From: Bacteroidota bacterium
Lineage (GTDB): Bacteria > Bacteroidota > Bacteroidia > Cytophagales > Cyclobacteriaceae
Length of the DNA stretch: 11,439 nt
NCBI GenBank assembly: GCA_003242315.1
Contig: QGUY01000118.1
Location: 1 to 11,439, forward strand
Reading direction: 5' to 3'
Shown: piece after piece, positions 1 to 7,154 of the stretch
Layout of the letters: each line of letters starts with the position of its first letter
How positions within the stretch are numbered: position 1 is the stretch's first letter
The notes under the pieces: model-generated
What the model saw: only the letters and a program-made list of their open reading frames with translations
Database searches by the model: none
What the model was told of the DNA's origin: nothing
Position numbers and translations under genes: made by a program

Positions 1-2060
1 TTTACGGTCATGTTGATGTTGAAACTTGTAATAGTAACTGTGCCCGTGTTTTGAATCATAAGCTGAGGGACGACAGTATTCTCACAAAGAACCGGTGCGG
101 GACGCATCACGTCCCTTAACGCCAGGTCCTCATCCGCCGTTGTGACAACAGAAATGTTGTCGATATAAAGATTGTTACCCCAGTCGTTCGTTCCGGCGAA
201 AACTAGTTGAACGCTCGTCTCGCCGAGCCACGGCGAGAGGTCGATAATTTCCGTACGCCAGTCGCCCGACCCCGACGGAATAAACGGTGCGTTAGAACTG
301 GGAACTGTTGCTAACGCACTGCCAGACTTGTCGTATACTACCGTTCCATTGAAAAGGTCATCGTCGCAGTTGGTAAGCACGTAAATTCTGAGGCGGTCGG
401 TCGATCCGCGGAATTGCGCATGTGCGACGTCAAAAGAGATGTAGGCCACAGGAACATCGCTCAGGTCAAATACCGGCGAGGTGAGAAGGTCGAGTTCGCC
501 TCGTCCGTCTTCGTACTCGTAGAAATTGAGTTTCATGGCCGTGTTCGTCGGGCTAGCCGACGGTGCGCTGGCCAGCTGCCATGTAACCTGTCCGTCGGGA
601 TTGTTTATTGACCATCCCGGAGGAATGGTAGCAAAGGGCTCAGAGAAGGGCACATCGATTAGTTCAGGTACAATCACTTCAATCTCCCGGACGTTGTCGT
701 TAGCGCGCGCATCGCTCACTCCGTTTGTCAACAGTATTTCAAAGAGAAAGTGGTTCGCACCTGACGAAATGCTCTGTGGTGAGAACGATACTGTCGTAGT
801 TTCCTGGGGATCGATATCAATGCTGAAATCTGTTGTTTCGACAGGCACACCGTCGACCACAAGGCGGATGCGGGTAGACGTTACCGCGTTTGTGCCATTG
901 TTCTGCAATTCAATCACAGGTGTGACAGACGCATTACATTCGGCAGGGGAGGGTGAAATGATATTCTTGATCCCGAGGTTGTCGGCTACTGGTTCAGGAT
1001 CCAGCAACGCGTGCGAGGTAAGCAAACTTGCGCGGCGTGGACTGTTCTCGAGAACAGTCGTCATACGTTCAACTTGTCCTACCGTGAACAGGTTCATACA
1101 TGCATCATTCGTGTAATCCAGGAAATTCATGTACATGTTTTCAGTGCCGCAGGTAACACGCGTGCCGGTGGGGCATCCATTCGTGCTGAATGATTGATTG
1201 GGTGTGTCGTCGACGTAATCGGTGCCGGAGCAAGCGTCGGATTGTGCTTCGTCGTCACCCCAGATATGGCGCAGGCCGAAGAAGTGTCCCATCTCATGGG
1301 TAGTGGTCCTCCCTCGGTTGTATTGCGGGTCCAGGTCGAAGTCGCCATCCTCCACAGAGCCAAACACGTCGTAGTGAATCACAATGCCATCGGTGAGTCG
1401 GTTCGTTGATGAATTTTCGAGTCCGGGAAGGTCTGATACAGGGAATTGTGCAAAGCCTACATATGAGGATGCGAGGGTGGTCACCCAAATGTTCAGATAA
1501 TCTTCCGCGGGCCAGTAGCTCAGTGATTTCAGTTCATAGTTGTCGTTGAGCGTCCATTCCGTGCGGGTTCCCTGTACGCGTACGATACCATTGGTGGGAA
1601 AGCCTTCCGGTGTCTGTTTTGCCATGACGAATTCAATGTCGAGACTTCCGGCAACGGGAAGAAATGCCGCGGGTGTATTGGATGCGTCCGCGTTGAGACG
1701 TTGAAAGTCGCGGTTAAGCACCGCGATCTGCGAGAGGATCTGTTCGTCTGAAATATTTGAACCGGTTCCTACAGGCTCTCCGTTGTGAATAACATGCACG
1801 ACCACGGGCACGCGATAGGTTGTCGCTTGTCTGCGCTGAGCATCCATACGGATTCTGCGCTCCGACATGCGTCGCTGAAGCCATTCTTCAAATCGGGCAG
1901 GGTCTTCGCGCACGATGTTGCGCTGCTGAAGCTGTTTGGTATAGGGAACGGTTGCGCAACGTTCCTGTGCGTTAGTTTGAAAAGCCAGGAAGAAAAAGAT
2001 GAGCGCCGTAAGTAGGGCACCGAAGGTACATGTTGGCTGCTCCTGATCTGCTTTGCTCAC
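1..2060 (-). CDS. Secreted M43-family (cytophagalysin/pappalysin-like) zinc metalloprotease, 3' end outside the window
   Basis: The frame is open from a GTG at 2060-2058 to the left edge, about 686 codons with no stop. The N-terminus has a hydrophobic stretch, ALLTALIFFLAF, ending in TNAQ, which reads as a signal peptide. Residues about 255-265 are HEMGHFFGLRH, the HExxHxxGxxH zinc site of metzincins (three His ligands, catalytic Glu). The segment around residues 308-316 (NMYMNFLDY) followed by DACMNLFT is the M43 Met-turn region. After the catalytic domain come a CARDB-like beta domain (about 365-463, ending ARANDNVREIEV), a jelly-roll/MAM-like domain (about 470-640) and the start of a second CARDB-like repeat. 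It is probably exported to hydrolyse extracellular protein. A type IX secretion C-terminal signal would be expected beyond the window (inference). The GTG start is chosen because an in-frame TAA lies about 8 codons upstream and the first in-frame ATG lies after the signal peptide. Confidence 0.88.
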   Translation of the reverse strand, partial: MSKADQEQPTCTFGALLTALIFFFLAFQTNAQERCATVPYTKQLQQRNIVREDPARFEEWLQRRMSERRIRMDAQRRQATTYRVPVVVHVIHNGEPVGTGSNISDEQILSQIAVLNRDFQRLNADASNTPAAFLPVAGSLDIEFVMAKQTPEGFPTNGIVRVQGTRTEWTLNDNYELKSLSYWPAEDYLNIWVTTLASSYVGFAQFPVSDLPGLENSSTNRLTDGIVIHYDVFGSVEDGDFDLDPQYNRGRTTTHEMGHFFGLRHIWGDDEAQSDACSGTDYVDDTPNQSFSTNGCPTGTRVTCGTENMYMNFLDYTNDACMNLFTVGQVERMTTVLENSPRRASLLTSHALLDPEPVADNLGIKNIISPSPAECNASVTPVIELQNNGTNAVTSTRIRLVVDGVPVETTDFSIDIDPQETTTVSFSPQSISSGANHFLFEILLTNGVSDARANDNVREIEVIVPELIDVPFSEPFATIPPGWSINNPDGQVTWQLASAPSASPTNTAMKLNFYEYEDGRGELDLLTSPVFDLSDVPVAYISFDVAHAQFRGSTDRLRIYVLTNCDDDLFNGTVVYDKSGSALATVPSSNAPFIPSGSGDWRTEIIDLSPWLGETSVQLVFAGTNDWGNNLYIDNISVVTTADEDLALRDVMRPAPVLCENTVVPQLMIQNTGTVTITSFNINMTV

Positions 2061-2086
2061 AACTTTCCGGGTGCCTCCAGTTTACT

Positions 2087-2094
2087 CAAAGATA
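2087..2094 (-). promoter_or_regulatory. Bacteroidota -7 promoter element (TATCTTTG) for the M43 protease gene
   Basis: On the minus strand TATCTTTG matches the TAnnTTTG element recognised by the primary sigma factor of Bacteroidota. It sits 26 bp before the GTG start, with GGAGG (2078-2074) between them as a possible ribosome site. I see no clear TTG at the -33 position. It implies the protease has its own promoter rather than depending on the mrp transcript. Confidence 0.5.
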
Positions 2095-2127
2095 GCAAAA
2101 CAGGTGGATTGTCGCCGGAATGCAGGG

Positions 2128-2409
2128 TTACGAAATGGGGTTGCCGAGCGGAGTGAGATTGGTGACCTCTATCGAGCGCACTTCAGGTACCGCTCTCTTG
2201 ATGGCCTCTTCCACACCGGCTTTGAACGTCATTGTTGACATGGGGCAATTACCGCAGGTGCCTACGAATTCCAGCCGGACCACGTTGTCGGGGGTAACTT
2301 CGAGAATCTTTACGTTCCCGCCGTCAGCTTCCAGATAGGGACGGATACCATCCAGAGACGCTTCAATGCGCTCCAACAAGTTTTCCGCAGTTGTGTTTGC
2401 GTTCATCAT
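2128..2409 (-). CDS. NifU C-terminal-domain Fe-S scaffold protein
   Basis: A 93-residue protein consisting of a single NifU-like C-terminal (Nfu) domain. The core is LLERIEASLDGIRPYLEADGG near residues 11-31, followed by the cluster-binding CGNCPMS (CxxC) at about residues 53-59 and then the conserved GVEEAIKRAVPEV helix. Such proteins hold a [4Fe-4S] cluster, usually between two subunits, and pass it to apo-proteins in the cytoplasm. It lies 92 bp downstream of mrp on the same strand, and the pairing of an Nfu domain with an Mrp ATPase suggests both work in cluster delivery. Two adjacent ATGs (2409 and 2406) are possible starts. The downstream gap to the protease gene holds no obvious terminator hairpin. 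Confidence 0.93.
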   Translation of the reverse strand: MMNANTTAENLLERIEASLDGIRPYLEADGGNVKILEVTPDNVVRLEFVGTCGNCPMSTMTFKAGVEEAIKRAVPEVRSIEVTNLTPLGNPIS

Positions 2410-2468
2410 GCGTTGTTGTTCTGCAAGCGTACGTTGTCATAATGAAGGCAACGCAGCATTGGTTCCCG

Positions 2469-2476
2469 CAAAGTTA
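2469..2476 (-). promoter_or_regulatory. Possible -7 promoter element (TAACTTTG) ahead of the NifU-domain gene
   Basis: TAACTTTG on the minus strand fits TAnnTTTG and lies 59 bp before the NifU-domain start, in the 92-bp space after mrp. No TTG is present at the matching upstream distance, so it may be weak or accidental. If active, it lets the scaffold gene be transcribed separately from mrp. Confidence 0.35.
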
Positions 2477-2501
2477 GCATTTCTGGTTGAATTTCACGGG
2501 A

Positions 2502-3590
2502 CTATGGCGCTGCGGGCACAGGCGCCTGGGCATTTCGTATTGCGATTTGCCGCGCAAGCGACTCTGCCAGTTCCTTAAATGCGGTCTGCGATGGCCCTTC
2601 TTTCAGCACAGCCGGCAGTCCGCTGTCGCCGCTCTCGCGCACCCCTTGCACGAGGGGTATCTGGCCCAACAAGGGAACGCCGTATTTTTCTGATAAGTTC
2701 TTGCCGCCATCCCGTCCGAAAATGTAGTACCGGTTGTCCGGCAGCTCTTCAGGAGTGAACCACGCCATGTTTTCCACGATACCGAGGACTGGTACATTGA
2801 TCTGGGGTTGGCGGAACATGGCAACGGCTTTGGTTGCATCCGCAACGGCAACCTTCTGCGGTGTCGTCACGATTACCGCACCGGTCACAGGGACGGTCTG
2901 AACCAAGGTTAGATGGATGTCACTCGTGCCGGGAGGGAGGTCGATCAACAGGTAATCAAGTTCCCCCCAATCGGCTTCGGCAAAGAATTGTTTCAACGCT
3001 GAGCTCGCCATGGGCCCGCGCCATATCACGGCGCTGTCAGGTGGTGTGAGGAAGCCAATAGAAATGAGCTTCACCCCGTATTGCTCTATCGGGACGATGA
3101 TGTTCCGGCCGTTGATATTCCGAACACCTGGCTGCTCAAATTCACAATTGAACATCGTAGGAATTGAAGGGCCGAATATGTCGGCGTCGATCAATCCCAC
3201 ACGTGCGCCGGCTTGCGCCAGTGCTACCGCCAGGTTGGTGGTGACGGTTGACTTTCCAACACCGCCTTTGCCAGAGGCAATGGGTACGATGTTCTTGACG
3301 CCGGGGAGGAGCGGAGCGTTGTTGCGGACCGTAGTAACAGAGGAGGTGATGTTTACATCCACGTTCGCGCTGGGACCAGCCACCTTTCTCACAGCGCGTA
3401 CACAATCCTGACGAATCTGCTCTTTCAGGGGACATGCCGGCGTTGTAAGCACGACCGTAAAGCTGATCGTGTTTCCCTGTATCCGGATATCACGAATCAT
3501 GTTGAGGCTGACCAGGTCGCGGCGAATGTCCGGATCGAGTACCGTCGAAAGCGCCCCCAAAACGTCCTTTTCCGAAAGGTTTATATCCAT
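2502..3590 (-). CDS. mrp: Mrp/ApbC-type P-loop ATPase, Fe-S cluster carrier
   Basis: A 362-residue protein, the usual length for Mrp. Residues about 6-80 form an N-terminal MIP18/DUF59 domain with the TTPACPL segment (Cys53). The MinD/Mrp ATPase follows: deviant Walker A GKGGVGKS at 107-114, IDADIFGPS at 134-142, and the Walker B region LLIDLPPGTSD at 214-224. Family members bind a [4Fe-4S] cluster and transfer it to apo-proteins using ATP. The C-terminal CxxC that ligates the cluster in E. coli Mrp is absent: after VENMAWF comes TPEELPDNRYYIFG. The only cysteines are Cys53, Cys63 and Cys149. This agrees with my memory of other Bacteroidota Mrp proteins. Start ATG 3590 is the natural domain start. 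The upstream region has no strong Shine-Dalgarno and no exact TAnnTTTG. The NifU-domain protein is the next gene. Confidence 0.95.
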   Translation of the reverse strand: MDINLSEKDVLGALSTVLDPDIRRDLVSLNMIRDIRIQGNTISFTVVLTTPACPLKEQIRQDCVRAVRKVAGPSANVDVNITSSVTTVRNNAPLLPGVKNIVPIASGKGGVGKSTVTTNLAVALAQAGARVGLIDADIFGPSIPTMFNCEFEQPGVRNINGRNIIVPIEQYGVKLISIGFLTPPDSAVIWRGPMASSALKQFFAEADWGELDYLLIDLPPGTSDIHLTLVQTVPVTGAVIVTTPQKVAVADATKAVAMFRQPQINVPVLGIVENMAWFTPEELPDNRYYIFGRDGGKNLSEKYGVPLLGQIPLVQGVRESGDSGLPAVLKEGPSQTAFKELAESLARQIAIRNAQAPVPAAP

Positions 3591-3699
3591 GTTGATAGTT
3601 TACTCAGAATCACGAGATTAACTAATCCTAACAATTATCGTCCTTAAAGCATTCATTATGCTGTTTGGGCTTGCAATTTAGACTCGTTTCTCCCTAACC

Positions 3700-3860
3700 C
3701 ACAAATCGCTAATCGCCGATCGTAAAATCAAAAATCCCTATGTGCCCTATGCGTTTCCTATGTTATTTATGTGATTCAAAATGGCTTTGGAACCACACAG
3801 GGCACATAAGGGGCACATAAGGCACATAGGAGGCAATTGATTGATGATTAGTGATTTGTG
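3700..3860. repeat. Nested imperfect inverted repeats
   Basis: Outer arms are 3700-3714 (CACAAATCGCTAATC) and 3846-3860 (GATTAGTGATTTGTG), complementary at 14 of 15 positions. Inner arms are 3739-3748 (TATGTGCCCT) and 3799-3808 (AGGGCACATA), a perfect match. Both arm sets share a centre near 3774-3780. The structure could form a long cruciform or RNA stem between the two divergent genes. It may be a degenerate intergenic repeat element. It has no coding capacity. Confidence 0.6.
3800..3830 (+). repeat. Short tandem repeat, GGGCACATAAG-type
   Basis: Three adjacent copies of GGCACATA with period 9-11 (GGGCACATAAG, GGGCACATAAG, GCACATAGG). They form the right inner arm of the larger inverted repeat, and related CTATGTGCCCTAT and CCTATG lie in the left arm. 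Confidence 0.6.
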
Positions 3861-3890
3861 ATTAATGATTTGAGATTTTGATTTACCAAA

Positions 3891-3918
3891 CTTCAACACT
3901 CCAACACTTCAACACTCC
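3891..3918 (+). repeat. Tandem CTTCAACACTCC repeat, period 16
   Basis: CTTCAACACTCCAACA is followed directly by CTTCAACACTCC, giving about 1.75 units of a 16-bp repeat. It lies immediately upstream of the dnaG promoter element, roughly where the -33 contact would fall. Confidence 0.65.
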
Positions 3919-3931
3919 GGTACTCCCTTCG

Positions 3932-3939
3932 TATCTTTG
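3932..3939 (+). promoter_or_regulatory. Bacteroidota -7 promoter element (TATCTTTG) for dnaG
   Basis: TATCTTTG matches TAnnTTTG exactly and ends 20 bp before the dnaG ATG. Transcription would begin near 3946, leaving a very short leader. Between the element and the start is a small self-complementary pair, CCGGAA (3941-3946) and TTCCGG (3953-3958), with a 6-base loop that ends just before the start codon. Confidence 0.55.
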
Positions 3940-3959
3940 CCCGGAATGAGCCTTCCGGA

Positions 3960-5885
3960 ATGATCTCCCGAGAAACCATTGATGAAGTAAAAAGCCGAAT
4001 AGACCTGGTTGACGTCATTGGCGACTTCGTCACGCTTAAGCGCTCGGGCCAGAACTACAAGGCCCTGAGCCCGTTCACGAACGAAAAGACGCCGTCATTC
4101 TATGTAGTTCCTTCCAAAGGCATTTTTAAGGACTTCAGTAGCGGCAAAGGGGGTGACGCTATCACCTTTGTTATGGAGCACGAGGGCTTCAGCTATGTTG
4201 AAGCGATCCGCTATCTCGCCAAAAAGTATGGTGTAGAAATCCGCGAGGAGGCGGCCTCGGTGCAGTCAGATGCCGGCAACGAGCGTGACAGCCTTTACAT
4301 CCTCATGGGCTTTGCCCGGGATACGTATGTCGATTTGCTTTTCAATCACGAAGAGGGTCAATCTATCGGACTCAGCTACTTCCGCGAACGGGGTTTCAGC
4401 GACCCGGTGATCCGGAAGTTTGAGTTGGGTTATAGTCTGCAGGCCTGGGATCATTTCTGCAACGTAGCCCTCGCGAAAGGATTTAGTCGCGAGATGCTGG
4501 AGAAGGCCGGCCTCATCGTGACGAAAGAAGGCGGAAAGCAATACGATCGCTTCCGCGGCCGCGTGATCTTCCCGATACACAACCTATCAGGAAAGGTCAT
4601 TGGATTCGGCGCGCGCATCCTTGGGAAGCAAAAGGACCAACCCAAGTATGTCAACTCACCTGAGACGGTCATATATCATAAGAGTCAGGTGCTCTATGGT
4701 CTGTTCCAGGCACGCCAGGCGATACGTCGCGAAGGGTTCTGTTATCTCGTCGAAGGATATACCGACGTGATATCATTGGTGCAGGCCGACATCGAGAATG
4801 TTGTCGCCTCGTCGGGGACGGCATTGACGGAGGAGCAGATACGACTAGTAAGCCGATTTACAAAAGACATTACCGTACTGTTCGACGGTGATGCGGCGGG
4901 CATCAGGGCGGCGATCCGCGGTATCGACATGGTGCTCAAGGAAGGTTTAAACCTTCGCGTTGTGCTGCTTCCGGAAGGTGAAGACCCGGATAGCTATTCC
5001 AGAAAGGTAGGAAGCACCGCGTTCCGACAATATCTGAAAGATCACGAGCAGGACTTCATCTCGTTTAAAATATCCCTGCTTCGGTCAGAGGCTGCCAACG
5101 ACCCGATACGCCGCGCTGAAGCGATCAGGGAAACGGTGACCAGCATTGCTGTCATCCCGGACCCTATCCAACGATCGGTATACATACGGCAGGCGGCTGT
5201 GCTCTTTGAAATCGAAGAGCAGGTGCTCTATCACGAGTTGAACAAGGTCCTCATCAGTGAGCGTCAGAAGAAGCGCCAGGAAGCTGCCCGTGATGAGCGT
5301 GAGCCGCTGCCACCGCTGGAGTCAGAGCCACCGTTGAAGGGCTTGACTCCGGTGGAAATGGTTCAATTCCAGGAGCGGGAGATCGTGCGGCAGCTGCTAA
5401 ATTATGCTGACACCAAGCTTGAAGAGGATGTCGACTTGCTGAGTTACTTCATCGCTGAATTTGAAGAGCTTGAGTTCACACATGCGGGTTACGGATACAT
5501 CTTCTCCGAATTCAGGAATGCGCGCAATCGGGGTGAGCTGATCGACTCACATTATTTTATGGTAAACGGCTCGGAAGAGATTAAGAAACTCGTGACCGAC
5601 CTGACCTTGCAGCGGTATTATGCAAGTCCGCATTGGCGAGACAAGTACCATATTTTCTTTGAAAACGAACAGGAGAGTCTGCCCAGGGCCGCGCCGCAAA
5701 ATATGTTACGCCTCAAATACCGCTATGTTCAGAACCTGATTGAGGAAAACATGGCGAAGATCAGGGAGGCCGAAGCCAGGGGCGACCACGCCGCCGTGGA
5801 TGAACTAATCGAGGTCCAAATGCGGTTAAAGAATGCAGATCAGAATCTTGCGAGCGAATTGGGCATTGTTTCCGGAAAATATTAA
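3960..5885 (+). CDS. dnaG: DNA primase DnaG, without the zinc-finger ligands
   Basis: A 641-residue primase that makes RNA primers at the replication fork together with the DnaB helicase. The N-terminal zinc-binding domain is recognisable (residues about 1-95) but all four usual ligands are replaced. Where E. coli has CPFH the protein has SPFT (37-40), and where it has C-x-x-C it has KDFSSGKGG (57-65). NEKTPSF (41-47) is kept. The catalytic core has RFRGRVIFPI (197-206) and the TOPRIM acidic residues EGYTD (265-269) and FDGDAAG (308-314), with EDPDSY near 341-346. A variable C-terminal helicase-binding domain follows a charged, proline-rich linker (about 432-462). Start ATG 3960 gives the normal MISRETIDEVK beginning. 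The gene ends in tandem TAA TAA, 48 bp before ribBA, so the two are probably co-transcribed. Confidence 0.97.
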   Translation: MISRETIDEVKSRIDLVDVIGDFVTLKRSGQNYKALSPFTNEKTPSFYVVPSKGIFKDFSSGKGGDAITFVMEHEGFSYVEAIRYLAKKYGVEIREEAASVQSDAGNERDSLYILMGFARDTYVDLLFNHEEGQSIGLSYFRERGFSDPVIRKFELGYSLQAWDHFCNVALAKGFSREMLEKAGLIVTKEGGKQYDRFRGRVIFPIHNLSGKVIGFGARILGKQKDQPKYVNSPETVIYHKSQVLYGLFQARQAIRREGFCYLVEGYTDVISLVQADIENVVASSGTALTEEQIRLVSRFTKDITVLFDGDAAGIRAAIRGIDMVLKEGLNLRVVLLPEGEDPDSYSRKVGSTAFRQYLKDHEQDFISFKISLLRSEAANDPIRRAEAIRETVTSIAVIPDPIQRSVYIRQAAVLFEIEEQVLYHELNKVLISERQKKRQEAARDEREPLPPLESEPPLKGLTPVEMVQFQEREIVRQLLNYADTKLEEDVDLLSYFIAEFEELEFTHAGYGYIFSEFRNARNRGELIDSHYFMVNGSEEIKKLVTDLTLQRYYASPHWRDKYHIFFENEQESLPRAAPQNMLRLKYRYVQNLIEENMAKIREAEARGDHAAVDELIEVQMRLKNADQNLASELGIVSGKY

Positions 5886-5933
5886 TAAACAGTAAGTTAG
5901 CACGCGGCAGGGGACGCGTTGTTACAGAATACA

Positions 5934-7154
5934 ATGGATCAAAAGATAGAATTCAACACCATTGAGGAAGCCCTGGAGGACATCCGTAACGGTAAGGTGA
6001 TTATTTGTGTTGACGACGAGGATCGCGAAAATGAGGGGGATTTTATCTGCGCCGCGGAATGCGTCACCCCGGAAATCGTCAATTTTATGGCCACTCATGG
6101 GCGCGGCCTCATCTGCGCGCCACTAATTGAAGACCGTTGTGAAGAGTTGGGCCTCGACCTCATGGTGGGTCAAAACACTGCAGTACACGGTACGCCTTTC
6201 ACGGTATCGGTAGACCTACTTGGACACGGGTGTACTACCGGTGTCTCTGCTCAGGATCGTTTCAAAACCATTCGTGCGTTGGTCGACCCCGAGTCGAAAC
6301 CCGAAGATTTTGGCAAACCTGGACACATCTTTCCTCTTAAAGCAAAACGCGGCGGTGTACTGAGACGCGCGGGTCACACGGAAGCTGCTATTGACTTTGC
6401 GCGACTTGCAGGCTTCAAACCTGCCGGTGTCCTGGTAGAGATCATGAACGAAGATGGCTCGATGGCGCGACTGCCGGATCTTGTGAAGGTGGCGAAGCGT
6501 TTCGGATTAAAGCTTGTGTCCATTAAAGATCTTATCGAGTATCGGATCACTAAAGAATCGCTTATCAGTCGTGGTGTGGAGGTCGACATGCCCACTGAGT
6601 ACGGGCACTTTAAGCTGGTTGCCTATGAGCAAACGAACAGTGGCGATGTGCATCTGGCTCTTGTGAAAGGGTCATGGGAAAAAGATGAACCTGTGCTTGT
6701 AAGGGTTCACTCATCGTGTGTCACCGGTGACATCTTCGGTAGCTGTCGTTGCGACTGCGGGCCGCAACTTCATGCTGCAATGAAGATGGTGGACCAGGCC
6801 GGAAAGGGCGTGGTACTGTATATGAAGCAGGAGGGACGTGGTATCGGGCTGATGAATAAGCTTAAGGCATACAAGCTGCAGGAAGGTGGCCTTGACACGG
6901 TTGAGGCGAACATAAAGCTTGGATTCGACATGGATGAGCGCGACTATGGTGTGGGAGCCCAAATTTTGCGCGATCTTGGCATATCGAAGATCAGGCTGAT
7001 CACAAACAATCCGAAAAAGCGGGTTGGATTGATGGGCTATGGCCTGGAAATCGTCGAGAATTTGCCGATCGAAATATCACCAAACGTTCACAATGAACGT
7101 TATCTGCTTACGAAACGCGACAAATTGGGACACACCATTCTGGGACACCGATGA
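5934..7154 (+). CDS. ribBA: Bifunctional 3,4-dihydroxy-2-butanone 4-phosphate synthase / GTP cyclohydrolase II
   Basis: A 406-residue fusion that supplies both entry substrates of riboflavin biosynthesis. The N-terminal RibB half turns ribulose 5-phosphate into dihydroxybutanone phosphate: DDEDRENEGD near residues 27-36, HGRGLICAPL, and RRAGHTEAAIDFARLAG with catalytic His. The C-terminal RibA half hydrolyses GTP: HSSCVTGD, then RCDCG (three zinc cysteines), QEGRGIGL, the DTVEAN..LGFDMDERDYGVGAQIL block and TNNPKK. The ATG at 5934 gives the usual start. An upstream in-frame TTG at 5919 would add five residues and has GGGG close by, so it cannot be excluded. The stop overlaps the next gene as ATGA, indicating translational coupling. 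I see no FMN riboswitch in the short upstream space. Confidence 0.96.
   Translation: MDQKIEFNTIEEALEDIRNGKVIICVDDEDRENEGDFICAAECVTPEIVNFMATHGRGLICAPLIEDRCEELGLDLMVGQNTAVHGTPFTVSVDLLGHGCTTGVSAQDRFKTIRALVDPESKPEDFGKPGHIFPLKAKRGGVLRRAGHTEAAIDFARLAGFKPAGVLVEIMNEDGSMARLPDLVKVAKRFGLKLVSIKDLIEYRITKESLISRGVEVDMPTEYGHFKLVAYEQTNSGDVHLALVKGSWEKDEPVLVRVHSSCVTGDIFGSCRCDCGPQLHAAMKMVDQAGKGVVLYMKQEGRGIGLMNKLKAYKLQEGGLDTVEANIKLGFDMDERDYGVGAQILRDLGISKIRLITNNPKKRVGLMGYGLEIVENLPIEISPNVHNERYLLTKRDKLGHTILGHR

Larger units (their letters stand above)
3591..3959. other. Repeat-rich divergent intergenic region between mrp and dnaG
   Basis: 369 bp without a credible gene, AT-rich against its neighbours. It carries nested inverted repeats (3700-3860), a GGGCACATAAG tandem run, GATT-rich simple sequence (about 3841-3885), a CTTCAACACTCC tandem (3891-3918) and the dnaG promoter element. 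The minus-strand promoter of mrp must lie here, but I find no exact match to the consensus. Confidence 0.7.

Noticed and set aside
526..1116. Open plus-strand frame of 196 codons over the protease gene
   Set aside because: The minus strand encodes a clear M43 protease with following domains here; the plus-strand frame has no motif or signal and is a shadow.
3010..3411. Plus-strand frame of 133 codons opposite mrp
   Set aside because: It lies wholly inside the well supported mrp gene and its translation has no recognisable domain.
5919..5933. TTG start for ribBA adding five residues
   Set aside because: The ATG at 5934 gives the usual family N-terminus; the TTG remains possible because GGGG lies just upstream.
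5886..5933. FMN riboswitch ahead of ribBA
   Set aside because: The gap after dnaG is only 48 bp, far too short for the aptamer, and shows none of its conserved segments.
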